A stretch of 64,000 nucleotides of DNA from Hyphomonadaceae bacterium. GTDB lineage: Bacteria > Pseudomonadota > Alphaproteobacteria > Caulobacterales > Aquidulcibacteraceae. Location: the NCBI GenBank assembly GCA_021731815.1, contig JAKFWO010000026.1, positions 1 to 64,000 on the forward strand, written 5' to 3'. Below are positions 16,673-25,090 of this stretch, piece by piece; within the stretch, counting starts at the first letter, position 1, and each line of letters begins with the position of its first letter. The notes beneath the pieces were generated by a model. That model was not told the origin of the DNA. It saw only the letters and a list, made by a program, of their open reading frames with translations, and did not search any database. A program made the position numbers and the translations under genes.

Positions 16673-18970
16673 CTATTTCCTTGACAGAACCAGGACTTTT
16701 GCCCCGGCGGGTGGGGCTCCGGGGTCGAGATCGGCGCGGATTTCCACGCCTTCGCCCGCCGCCCATTTCCCCGCAAAATTGCGATAAAAGGGCGAGCGGA
16801 TATGCCCTGACTGGCCAGGCGCAATCATGAAGCGCGAGCGGTTCAGATCGCCCAGATCATAGATTGCGCGGAATCCCGGCCCGAAATCGCTGTGGAAATC
16901 GAGCTTCGTCTCGCCCCGCACCGAGAAGTGGGTGGCGAAGGGGGCATCGGCGTCACCACCCACCGGCTGGCGCACCGAATAATATTTCCCGAGCAAAGGC
17001 AGCCGCGACAAAAACGGGTGGGTAAAGCGCAATTCATGCGCTTCGCCCCAGGTCAGCTCCGGCGGAACCGCGATGGCGGCAGCCTTGTCGAGCGCCATAC
17101 CGAGCAAAATCGGGCAATCCTCGGCGGCCGGCGTTCCGATATCGTCGCACCAGGCGTCGGAAACTCCCTCGGCCAGGACATTATCGATGAAATCCTCATT
17201 GATTGAGGCGATCTGTGGTGTCTTCAGCTCATCCCCATAAAGCGCCTGGGCGAGTTCCCGGTAGAAAAGGGCGTACAGCAACGGCTCCTGTCGCTCCGCC
17301 GCCATCGCGCCGTCCCAGGCGTTCAGGCGCTCGAGCAATGCCTTGCCGGCCGGGCTTTGGGGCAGGGCGCTGCGCAGGGCAATCAGCCCGCGCAAAGTGG
17401 TTGCCGGGGTCACATCGCGCTGGATCGCGGCAAAGCTTTCCAGATCGTGGCGCTGGTTTTGGGCAAGCAAATCATTGATCCGCGCCGCGCGCCAGGGCGA
17501 GAACGGGCCGGTCAATTTATCATTGGTCGTCTGGCGGTTATTGGCATTCAGCACAAAGCCCGCCGCGGGATTGACCAAAAACGGGCGCTCGGTCTCCGGC
17601 AGATCACCGATCCACAGCCCGGCGGAATCGCGCGCCGGCAGCGCCCCCGACACGGCAAAGCCGATATCGCCATTGTCGAGGGCGATGGTGAGATTGAGCG
17701 CCGGCGCGCGCATAAGCTGTGCGGCCTTGCGTACATCTTCGCCGCTTTTGGCAAATTGCAGGGCGAGCATTGCCTCCATCGGGCGGTTGGCACGGTCGGC
17801 CGCCGCGCTCTTGACCGCGAAATTCCCCCCGGTGAACAAAGCCGCCGAGCGGGTCCAGGCCGGTTCGGCGATCGGCCCATGGGCGCTGTCGCGGAAAATG
17901 ATTTCCTTTTGGCGTGCACCCAACAGGGTGCGGACCCGGATGGTCTCGCGGCGTTCGGTCGATGCCGCCGCTTCGCCTTCTGACAATTTGCGGATATCGA
18001 GCGCGTCGATCGTGCCATTGGTGATCGCCCAGGCGGCATGCGGCCCGCGTCCCATCACGATGAGCGGCGTGCCGGGCAGGGAAGCACCGACCACATCGCC
18101 CTCCGGAAGCTTGAGATGGGCGAGGTAGAAGGTCGCCGGCGCGCCGAGCCCCACATGGGGATCCCCCGCCAGCAAGGGCTTGCCGGTGGCGCTGCGCGCA
18201 CCTGACACCGCAAAGGCATTGGAGCCCGGATTGGGCCCGGCTTTGGCGACCGGCAGGGCGGGTCCGATGCCGGTCGGGTTCGCGTCAACACCCGAACCCG
18301 GCGCGAGGGTCAGCGGTGCCCATTCCGGATAGGCCGGAAAAAATTCCGCAAATTGCGCCGGGCTCAGCACATTGTTCAGGCGTGCGGCGGCGAAATCCTC
18401 GCGCAGGCCGATCACCTGATCGACCACCAGGCCAAGCCCGCAAGCGAGGCTGTCCTCGATCGTCCATGGTGCAGGCCGGGTGAACAATAGCGCATATTCG
18501 GGCGCAATTGGCCCCTTCGCGAGGGCGGCATTGACGCCCGCAGCATAGGCTTCCAGCGCCTTGCGCAGATTTTCGGGCAGGGTTTCGCGCTGGGCGGCGA
18601 TGATTGCCTCCCAATTCATGGCGCGGGCCTCGGCATCGACGGTCAGCGTCAGGTCGCCCACCAGTTCCGACAGCCGGCCGCGAATGGCGCGGCGGGCCAG
18701 ATCCATGAAGAAAAAGCGGTCCTGCGCCTGGGCAAAGCCCATGCCGAAATAGACGGCCTCGGCGCTCTCGCCATAAATATGCGGTATGCCGTTGGTGTCC
18801 CGCAGGATTTTTACCTCCCCCGGCGCGGATGCGAGCGTGGTTTCCCCCGATATCTTCGGCAGCGAGAACCAGTAGCGCCCACCGATCCACAGCCCCAGCC
18901 CGACAATGATGACCACCAGCGCCAAAAGGCCGCGCAGCGCCCAGATGAGCAGAGGTTTCAGCACATTCAT
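16673..18970 (-). CDS. penicillin acylase family N-terminal-nucleophile hydrolase
   Basis: 765-residue Ntn hydrolase of the penicillin/acyl-homoserine-lactone acylase family, made as a precursor that cuts itself into alpha and beta chains. A signal-anchor lies at residues 5-30. The predicted nucleophile and cleavage site is Ser250 in PNPGSNAFAVSG, followed by LLAGDPHVGL, which matches the family's GSNNWAVSG...LANDPH pattern. Substrate unknown: beta-lactams, N-acyl-homoserine lactones (quorum quenching) and other amides are all family substrates. ATG 18970 is chosen to place the hydrophobic segment at the start; the stop is 18 bases from the convergent murB stop. Confidence 0.9.
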   Translation of the reverse strand: MNVLKPLLIWALRGLLALVVIIVGLGLWIGGRYWFSLPKISGETTLASAPGEVKILRDTNGIPHIYGESAEAVYFGMGFAQAQDRFFFMDLARRAIRGRLSELVGDLTLTVDAEARAMNWEAIIAAQRETLPENLRKALEAYAAGVNAALAKGPIAPEYALLFTRPAPWTIEDSLACGLGLVVDQVIGLREDFAAARLNNVLSPAQFAEFFPAYPEWAPLTLAPGSGVDANPTGIGPALPVAKAGPNPGSNAFAVSGARSATGKPLLAGDPHVGLGAPATFYLAHLKLPEGDVVGASLPGTPLIVMGRGPHAAWAITNGTIDALDIRKLSEGEAAASTERRETIRVRTLLGARQKEIIFRDSAHGPIAEPAWTRSAALFTGGNFAVKSAAADRANRPMEAMLALQFAKSGEDVRKAAQLMRAPALNLTIALDNGDIGFAVSGALPARDSAGLWIGDLPETERPFLVNPAAGFVLNANNRQTTNDKLTGPFSPWRAARINDLLAQNQRHDLESFAAIQRDVTPATTLRGLIALRSALPQSPAGKALLERLNAWDGAMAAERQEPLLYALFYRELAQALYGDELKTPQIASINEDFIDNVLAEGVSDAWCDDIGTPAAEDCPILLGMALDKAAAIAVPPELTWGEAHELRFTHPFLSRLPLLGKYYSVRQPVGGDADAPFATHFSVRGETKLDFHSDFGPGFRAIYDLGDLNRSRFMIAPGQSGHIRSPFYRNFAGKWAAGEGVEIRADLDPGAPPAGAKVLVLSRK

Positions 18971-19235
18971 GATCTGGCCCTGCCTTGTTTCGGTGCGACG
19001 CTCGCGGTGCGGCCGCAAATCCGCATGATCCTATCGGCTCGTGCATGAACCGCAAGGCCAGCCGGGGCATTTTCCGATCTGGGGGGGGCCAATTTCCTGT
19101 CGGCGATTTAACTTTACCACGACATGCAGATTATGTTTATCGTTCCTCGATAATTTACTGCGCCCAGCGAGGTGGGGTGCCGCGTGCGCCGAACGCTTGG
19201 CCAGAACCATTCGCGAACCCCACGGAGAAAGATCC

Positions 19236-20144
19236 ATGCCCGTCCGACCCAACCATGCCCTTGCCGCGATGATTCTCGGCGGAACGGCGGCTGTGGCGCT
19301 TGCGCCGCTTGCCATGGCGCAAGCCCCGTCCACCGGCCCGAAACTGGTGATCGAGGACGCGATCGGCCGTTTCGTGATCGAGCGCGCGCGCGGCAATCAG
19401 GTGGGCGTGACCATTGGTCAGCCGGGGTCGGGGGCCCGGGATCTCCCGGTCGTGAGGGCCTTCGTTCGCGATGGCGTGACCTATATCGCCAGCGAAGAAG
19501 CTGTGCGCCGGCGGAGCACCAATTGCCGGACGAGCGGAGCCTCGCCGGCGGTCCGGATCGACCGCGGCTCATGGATCAATCTCGCGGATCTTCCGCTGAT
19601 CCGCATCACGGCACCTGAAAATGTGGTCCTCGTGTTCAGCGATTCGATCGGCCCCTTGCGCGCGGGCGCGCTCGGGGAAGCCAATGTGTCGCTGGATGCG
19701 TGTTTCGATGTGGAAATTGGCAATGTCGCCGGCAAACTCAATGGTGAAATCGCGGGCTCGGGCAATTTCACCGCCGGAAATGCGGGTGCGCTGGATTTCG
19801 GGATTGCGGGTTCCGGCACCGCGGTGTTCGGGAATATTGCCGGCCGCACGGAGGTCGAAATCGCCGGCTCAGGCGATGTACGTATCGGCGCGGTCAATGA
19901 TGCGACCGCAGTCGAGATCGCCGGCTCGGGCAATGTCAACATTCTGGGCGGGCGCGCCAGCGCCTTTTCGGTAAGCATCGCGGGCTCGGGCGAAGTGCGC
20001 TTTGCGGGTGCCGCACAAGCGGTCTCGGTGGAAATTGCGGGCGCCGGCGATGTCGATATTGCGTCCGCCACCGGGCCCATTGCGGTTGAAAAATTCGGCT
20101 CTGGAAATGTCACGATCGCCGGCCAGCCATGGCGGAAGCAATAG
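19236..20144 (+). CDS. secreted beta-repeat protein, GIN/DUF2807-like adhesin head
   Basis: 302 residues with a signal peptide (cleavage after AMAQA, about residue 29). From about residue 165 the sequence is a run of about eight short repeats on the pattern VEIAGSGNVxxG, spaced roughly 19 residues apart, ending in the same motif. This looks like the putative auto-transporter adhesin head GIN domain (DUF2807), a beta-helix found in periplasmic or surface proteins. Two cysteines lie in the non-repeat part. The start follows ACGGAG at good spacing. Upstream 19019-19235 holds an eight-G run and AT-rich promoter-like DNA but no gene. Confidence 0.75.
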   Translation: MPVRPNHALAAMILGGTAAVALAPLAMAQAPSTGPKLVIEDAIGRFVIERARGNQVGVTIGQPGSGARDLPVVRAFVRDGVTYIASEEAVRRRSTNCRTSGASPAVRIDRGSWINLADLPLIRITAPENVVLVFSDSIGPLRAGALGEANVSLDACFDVEIGNVAGKLNGEIAGSGNFTAGNAGALDFGIAGSGTAVFGNIAGRTEVEIAGSGDVRIGAVNDATAVEIAGSGNVNILGGRASAFSVSIAGSGEVRFAGAAQAVSVEIAGAGDVDIASATGPIAVEKFGSGNVTIAGQPWRKQ

Positions 20145-20207
20145 ACCTGCCGCGGCCTTACGATCGCCACCCGGCAAATCGAAGCAATAGCCGGGGTCCG
20201 GCGGGTG

Positions 20208-21107
20208 CTATTTCACGCCCGCCGCCTCGAAAAACGCGAATAATCGGGTCATGCCGTCCTGGGCGGCGCTCGCATTAAAACCGGGGCGGTAATCTGCGTG
20301 GAAGCCGTGTTCCGTACCCGGATAGACGATGATATTTGAGCGCCGGGCAGCGCTTTTGGCCGGCGCGGCTTCGAGTTTGGCGCGCATGGCATCGACATCC
20401 TTTTGCGGAATCCCGCGGTCATTGCTGGCGTAAAGGCCGAGCACCGGCGCGCCGAGCCGGGCGACAAGGTCGATCGGAAAGGCTTCGGATGCACCGGCCC
20501 CACCCGCCAGGCGCCCATACCACGCCGCACCCGCCTTGATGTCCGGATTGGCGGCAGCGGCGTGCCACACCACCCGGCCACCCCAGCAAAAGCCGGTGAT
20601 TCCGATGCGGCCGGCATCGGCGAAGGACTGGAGCGCCAGCCACTCGGTCGTCGCCTTGACGTCGCCCATCACCTGCTCGATCCCCGCGGTCGCTACGATC
20701 TTGCGGATCTCGGTGAAATCGGTGAGCTTTGAGGGATCGCCGGCGCGCGCGAAAAAGGCCGGCGCAATCGCGACAAAGCCCTTTTTGGCAAAGCGCCGGC
20801 ACACATCCTTGATATAGGCATGGATACCGAAAATCTCGTTGACCACGATGATGACGGGCTTTCTCCCGGATCCTTCCGGACGCGCGACATAAGCCGGCAG
20901 GTCGAAATCACCGGATTTGAAACCCGGCTCGCTGATCACGAGGCCGGTGGCGTCGGTTTCGATGGCCGCGGCATTGACCGGACGGATGGCCGCCGCATAG
21001 CCAAGCGTGAAAATCCCGGTGGCCAGCGCCGCGCGGCGGGAAAGATCGCCCAATTCCGCAGGGCCTTCCGGGGTCGCCAGCGGCAAGCCGGTTGAAGAAT
21101 CCGCCAT
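20208..21107 (-). CDS. dienelactone hydrolase family protein with twin-arginine-like leader
   Basis: Alpha/beta hydrolase of 299 residues. The catalytic triad of the dienelactone hydrolase family is in place: Cys174 in GFCWGGR, Asp230 in YASNDRGIP and His267 in TEHGFH. The amino end has LSRRAALATGIFTLG and ends APVNAAA-like, resembling a Tat or Sec export signal, so the enzyme may act in the periplasm. Substrate unknown. A degenerate tandem array (21119-21166) fills its leader. Confidence 0.87.
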   Translation of the reverse strand: MADSSTGLPLATPEGPAELGDLSRRAALATGIFTLGYAAAIRPVNAAAIETDATGLVISEPGFKSGDFDLPAYVARPEGSGRKPVIIVVNEIFGIHAYIKDVCRRFAKKGFVAIAPAFFARAGDPSKLTDFTEIRKIVATAGIEQVMGDVKATTEWLALQSFADAGRIGITGFCWGGRVVWHAAAANPDIKAGAAWYGRLAGGAGASEAFPIDLVARLGAPVLGLYASNDRGIPQKDVDAMRAKLEAAPAKSAARRSNIIVYPGTEHGFHADYRPGFNASAAQDGMTRLFAFFEAAGVK

Positions 21108-21118
21108 TTTGATCTCCC

Positions 21119-21166
21119 TCTTTTCCGGTCCTGTTTTCCGGTTCTGATTTCTGTTTTCTGATTTCG
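21119..21166. repeat. degenerate tandem repeat in the dienelactone hydrolase leader
   Basis: Repeated CTGTTTTCCGGTT / CTGATTT / CTGTTTTCTGATTT words, pyrimidine-rich on the plus strand, so purine-rich in the mRNA leader of the minus-strand gene. Copies are imperfect, suggesting an older array. Confidence 0.65.
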
Positions 21167-21188
21167 ACCGAGGTCCTGCACGTCCCGA

Positions 21189-21770
21189 TCAGCCTGCTGA
21201 ATCGAAGGCCCGCCGCAGCACCTGCTTCACTTCGTCATCCAGTTCGGCGGCCCCCGCCAGTGAAACCGCATAATTGCACATGCCACCCGGTCTTTGCGCG
21301 ACGATTTTCGGGCTCGTCACATCATCCTTGAGATTGATCCCGAGCTCGAAGCGGTCATTGGTTTTCGGTCCAGCCATTGCGAATTGCTTCCTGCGCCGCA
21401 GCGACACATAGCCCTTTTTAGGCGCGATTTCGAATTCGCCATAGCCCGAAATCACCGCCATCAACGCATCGTGAATGGGCCTTTGATGCGCCTTCCTGCC
21501 GGAATAGATTTCGGCGAGGATGGCTTCCATGTCCTTGCCTTCGGCGGCACTCGCCCCATCGGTCCCGCGCGCGACATGGGTGAGCGCATTGGCATCGCCG
21601 GCCCCAAGGCCGAAAGTCGCGATGAGCCAGTCCTTGATCCCGCCATGCGTGTCCTTGCCGCTGCCCGCAATCGCGGCCGACAATTCCGCGAGGCTGCGGC
21701 CGGTCTTTTTCTCGATATTGGCGATCTGGGTTTGGGTTGCGGGATCAAGGCCGGTTTTCAACTGCGCCAT
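21189..21770 (-). CDS. DUF4287 and DUF5655 domain protein
   Basis: 193 residues. The amino half carries the DUF4287 pattern: KKTGRSLAELSAAIAGSGKDTHGGIKDWL and GLGAGDANALTHVA. The carboxy half (from about residue 95, HDALMAVISGYGEFEIAPKKGYVSLRRRKQFAM) matches DUF5655, which often follows it. No biochemical function is known to me. Probably cytoplasmic, with no signal or membrane segment. Its leader has an 11-bp array. Confidence 0.8.
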   Translation of the reverse strand: MAQLKTGLDPATQTQIANIEKKTGRSLAELSAAIAGSGKDTHGGIKDWLIATFGLGAGDANALTHVARGTDGASAAEGKDMEAILAEIYSGRKAHQRPIHDALMAVISGYGEFEIAPKKGYVSLRRRKQFAMAGPKTNDRFELGINLKDDVTSPKIVAQRPGGMCNYAVSLAGAAELDDEVKQVLRRAFDSAG

Positions 21771-21783
21771 GGCGTATGTCCTC

Positions 21784-21816
21784 CCTGTTTCCGGCCTGTT
21801 TCTGGCCTGTTTCCGG
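21784..21816. repeat. 11-bp tandem repeat, 3 units, ahead of the DUF4287 gene
   Basis: Three direct units of CCTGTTTC(C/T)GG, starting 13 bases upstream of the start codon on the minus strand. The unit is not a multiple of three and the array is not coding. Confidence 0.88.
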
Positions 21817-21964
21817 CCCCTGGCCCGCCTGGATCCGTGTCGTCCTGCGATGGAGGTCGCGGGCGAATTCTAGCGCTTTTTGCCAGCCGCGTGCAAATCC
21901 TGCTTGGCCATCATCCGCGCGGGCTTTACCGAGAGGTGCAATCCCGTGAATGAAAGGCTTCGCC

Positions 21965-23131
21965 ATGACGCGCAATTCCCTGCCCGAGCTTGATTTCGAT
22001 CTCGGCGAAAATGCCGAAGCCATCCGCGAGGCGACCTCGCGTTTTGCCCAGGAACGGATCGCGCCACGCGCGGACGAAATCGACCGCAGCAATGAATTTC
22101 CCCGCGATCTGTGGCCGGAAATGGGCGCGCTCGGCCTGCACGGGATCACGGTGGAGGAGGAATTTGGCGGGCTCGGCATGGGCTATGTCGAGCATGTGGT
22201 GGCGATGGAGGAAGTGAGCCGCGCTTCGGCCTCGGTCGGGCTGTCATATGGCGCGCATTCCAATCTGTGCATCAACCAGATCCGGCGCTGGGCGAGCCCT
22301 GAGCAAAAGCGCAGATATCTGCCCAAACTCATTTCGGGCGAGCATCTGGGATCGCTCGCCATGTCGGAAGCCGGCGCGGGCTCGGATGTGGTGTCCATGC
22401 GGCTGCGGGCCGAGAAAAAGGGCGACCGCTTCGTGCTCAATGGCACGAAATTCTGGATCACCAATTCCACCGGGGCGGATACGCTTGTGGTCTATGGCCG
22501 GACGGAGCCCGATGCCGGGCCGCGCGGGATCACCGCCTTTCTGGTCGAGCGCGGCATGAAGGGATTTTCGGTGTCTCCCAAGCTCGACAAGATGGGGATG
22601 CGGGGCTCCGACACCGCGGAACTGGTGTTTGAGGAATGCGAGATCCCCGAAGACAATGTCATGGGCCCGCTCAATGAGGGGGTGAACGTGCTGATGAGCG
22701 GTCTCGATTACGAGCGTGCAGTGCTGGCCGGCGGCCCGCTCGGGATCCTGCGGGCGGCGCTCGACCTCGCAGCGCCATATGCGCGCGAGCGGCGGCAATT
22801 CGGGCGGGCGATCGGGGAATTCCAGCTCATTCAGGCGAAGCTCGCCGACATGTATGTCGCGCTGTCTTCGGCGCGGGCCTATGTCTATGCGGTGGCGCGC
22901 GCCTGCGACAAAACTGGTGCCGCGCGCAAGGACGCGGCCGGCGCAATCCTTTATGCCAGCGAGAGTGCGGTGAAGGCGGCGCTCGAGACCATCCAGATTC
23001 TGGGCGGCAATGGCTATGTCAATGATTACCCGGCCGCGCGGCTCCTGCGCGACGCCAAGCTCTACGATATCGGGGCGGGGACCAATGAGATCCGCCGCTT
23101 CCTCATCGGGCGGGAGCTGATGGCGCAATAA
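21965..23131 (+). CDS. ivd: isovaleryl-CoA dehydrogenase-like acyl-CoA dehydrogenase
   Basis: 388-residue flavoprotein converting isovaleryl-CoA to 3-methylcrotonyl-CoA in leucine breakdown. It has the signature [13 protein letters not shown], the strongly isovaleryl-type opening [39 protein letters not shown]-like region, the catalytic glutamate at about E250 in [12 protein letters not shown], the position typical of isovaleryl rather than short-chain dehydrogenases, and the [10 protein letters not shown] end. The start ATG 21965 is preferred to 21950. The usual partners (methylcrotonyl-CoA carboxylase, hydroxymethylglutaryl-CoA lyase) are not next to it; a restriction-modification pair follows, convergent. 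Confidence 0.88.
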   Translation: MTRNSLPELDFDLGENAEAIREATSRFAQERIAPRADEIDRSNEFPRDLWPEMGALGLHGITVEEEFGGLGMGYVEHVVAMEEVSRASASVGLSYGAHSNLCINQIRRWASPEQKRRYLPKLISGEHLGSLAMSEAGAGSDVVSMRLRAEKKGDRFVLNGTKFWITNSTGADTLVVYGRTEPDAGPRGITAFLVERGMKGFSVSPKLDKMGMRGSDTAELVFEECEIPEDNVMGPLNEGVNVLMSGLDYERAVLAGGPLGILRAALDLAAPYARERRQFGRAIGEFQLIQAKLADMYVALSSARAYVYAVARACDKTGAARKDAAGAILYASESAVKAALETIQILGGNGYVNDYPAARLLRDAKLYDIGAGTNEIRRFLIGRELMAQ

Positions 23132-23195
23132 CGCGCAGCATTACCGGATATCGCCTTTTGCAGTTTTTGTCCTATGCGCCAACGAAAAGATGAAT

Positions 23196-23939
23196 TCAGG
23201 CGGGCTTTGAGCGCGCGACGCGACCCTCATCTGCCCCGTGTTCGAATAACAAATCACCGGTTTTCGTGGACATGCTATGATTGGAGTATGTTTTCCATCG
23301 CGGGTAATAATCATCATCGGCTTCGTTCCCCCACAACGTCCAGTTTCTTCTGGTTCCGCGCGCAAATAACTCCAGATATGGCCCTGGACTACACGCTTCA
23401 ATAATTGGAAATATTTCGTCCGGTTTTCGTGAATGCTCCCGCTTTCGGGAGGAAAGCAGATTGACCTGGGTGCGCCCGGGGGCCAGGGTGCGTGCATTCT
23501 TGCCACGAACGCCGAATAGCAATATTTCTGTTACGTTACGGAAGTAAAATCCGACGCCCCGTCCATCCGAGCCGCCGTCCTTTCTTACTTTATGCCAAAC
23601 AATATTCGCTTTGTAATTGAACCCCCAGCGCTCCATGACTTTCAATCCGTCGGGGAGAAGAGCGTTCGGAACCCATAGATAAAGATGCGCTGTTTCGTTC
23701 GCCACCTGTTCGACAGGAAGCAGGCATATTTCCTCAAGATCAAGAGTTTGGTATCGTTGAAGACGTCGGTGTTCTGGTGCCATTTTCCCGGTTCGGTTCT
23801 GGAATTGCCAGGGTGGGTCCGCCAATATCGTCGAAAATCGATCTTCGCCAGTGAACGATAATAGAGACTCAGCTGGACCCGTCATCGCGCGGGGAATGTG
23901 AACGTGAGTCTTCTGCATCGGCCGGCCCGCTTTCTCCAT
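23196..23939 (-). CDS. MT-A70 family DNA adenine methyltransferase
   Basis: About 247 residues. The catalytic DPPW motif (residues 41-44 from this start, ILADPPWQFQNR) and the later SAM-binding LELFARGTRRNWTLWGNE block define an MT-A70-type N6-adenine methyltransferase. Being the immediate partner of a BglII-like nuclease, it most likely protects that enzyme's site. The start is uncertain: ATG 23939, 23918 or 23885 all precede the conserved core; all overlap the 3' end of the nuclease gene, so the two are translated from one message in different frames. Base composition is clearly more AT-rich than the flanks, suggesting acquisition by transfer. Confidence 0.9.
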   Translation of the reverse strand: MEKAGRPMQKTHVHIPRAMTGPAESLLSFTGEDRFSTILADPPWQFQNRTGKMAPEHRRLQRYQTLDLEEICLLPVEQVANETAHLYLWVPNALLPDGLKVMERWGFNYKANIVWHKVRKDGGSDGRGVGFYFRNVTEILLFGVRGKNARTLAPGRTQVNLLSSRKREHSRKPDEIFPIIEACSPGPYLELFARGTRRNWTLWGNEADDDYYPRWKTYSNHSMSTKTGDLLFEHGADEGRVARSKPA

Positions 23940-24531
23940 GTATATCTTCAATATAAAGATTCTTGGTGATTCCAAAGACCAGGATGGGGCAACCGCCGCC
24001 GCCGCCGCCATTCACGCGGCGAAGCAGACGCTCCATATGCGTGGTCGAGCTACCATAACTCGATCCACGTCCCAAGGCGTCAAAAATTTGCTGCAAATGG
24101 TCGGCACGGGTGATGATCAGTCCGGCATCGATGACACGAAGATCAAATAATAACCTGAAATTGTTCAGATCTCGGTCGAAAAACGGATCTTTGTTGTTCC
24201 ATTCGACCTCCAGCGCAACTCGATTTTTGAAACAATCGACTTTGTGCGTCGGGGAGGGAGTCGACTTGCCGTCAACAACGATCTCCGTGACAAATTCCTT
24301 CTCTTTCCATCCGGCCCGTTTTAGCGGCACCTCGACCCGCTCAACAATAAGGGATCTTCGGCCGCCTGGAATCATGATTTCGCTTCGCAGAAGCCGAAAT
24401 GATCGGAGTGCGTGGTGAATTTCCGCCCACTCGACAGGATTGGCCGTCGCCAGAATGCCGGCAGCGTTTCGCCACTCTGCAACTTCGTAGAGGGCGCGTA
24501 TGTCATGTGGAATGAGGTGTGTGGTGACCAT
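23869..24531 (-). CDS. BglII-like type II restriction endonuclease
   Basis: 220 residues, nearly BglII's 223. The segment around residues 97-110 reads HKVDCFKNRVALEVEW: Asp99 and Glu108 are nine apart as are the metal ligands D84/E93 of BglII, and Glu110 takes the place of Gln95. Following text (NNKDPFFDRDLNNFRLLFDL) is typical of the Endonuc-BglII family. A glycine run (GGGGGGCP) precedes the C-terminal strand. I chose ATG 24531 because the frame beyond it overlaps erpA. The recognition sequence cannot be read; BglII relatives cut around GATC cores. Together with the downstream methylase it forms a compact type II system, AT-richer than its surroundings. Confidence 0.82.
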   Translation of the reverse strand: MVTTHLIPHDIRALYEVAEWRNAAGILATANPVEWAEIHHALRSFRLLRSEIMIPGGRRSLIVERVEVPLKRAGWKEKEFVTEIVVDGKSTPSPTHKVDCFKNRVALEVEWNNKDPFFDRDLNNFRLLFDLRVIDAGLIITRADHLQQIFDALGRGSSYGSSTTHMERLLRRVNGGGGGGCPILVFGITKNLYIEDIHGESGPADAEDSRSHSPRDDGSS

Positions 24532-24595
24532 GAACCAATTTTCTGCCGAGCCAAAAATCGCTTGCTTATCGCAGATTTTAACAAATTGTCCGCGC

Positions 24596-24964
24596 TTACA
24601 CCGAAAAGCTCGTCCCGCAGCCGCAGCTTGATTTGGCATTGGGATTGAGCACGACGAGGCGGGCACCCAGCAATTCCTCGGTGTAATCCACCACCGATCC
24701 CCGGAGGAATTCGAGCGACACCGGGTCGATCACGATCTGCGCGCCAGCCTCGCCCAGCAGGAAATCATCGGGGGCCGCTTCCGCCACAAAGTCGAATTCA
24801 TATTGAAAACCGGAACAGCCGCCGCCATTGACTGCCAGCCGCAGGATCCGGGTCTCCGGCTCCTTGGCGAGGATGTTACGGATGCGCCGTGCGGCGCGCT
24901 CGGTCATGCTCAGCGCCACCGGTATTGGGGGCTGTGGAGCGTCGGATAATGCGCTGTCATGCAT
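24596..24964 (-). CDS. erpA: HesB/IscA family iron-sulfur carrier
   Basis: 122-residue A-type carrier that receives Fe-S clusters and passes them to apoproteins. The three conserved cysteines are present: one in NGGGCSGFQYEF and two in the terminal CGCGTSFSV. Length and spacing fit ErpA/IscA. About 15 extra residues precede the usual TERAARRI start, so a later ATG is possible. Divergent from dgt, a pairing common in alphaproteobacteria. The restriction-modification pair begins about 65 bases downstream, in an AT-rich gap. Confidence 0.9.
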   Translation of the reverse strand: MHDSALSDAPQPPIPVALSMTERAARRIRNILAKEPETRILRLAVNGGGCSGFQYEFDFVAEAAPDDFLLGEAGAQIVIDPVSLEFLRGSVVDYTEELLGARLVVLNPNAKSSCGCGTSFSV

Positions 24965-25090
24965 CGGTTCTGTCCAGAAAGGGGCCAATCGAGGCGCAAA
25001 ACCCGATGGCGGCTTTTGCTGATCTCCCTTTATATAGCCTGCGCCGGTGAATCGGCAATTGCCGGCGAAACAATCAGGAGGGAATCGCGC

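Noticed and set aside
24532-24666. Longer start for the BglII-like nuclease
   Set aside because: It would overlap erpA coding sequence in another frame; ATG 24531 gives a protein of BglII length.
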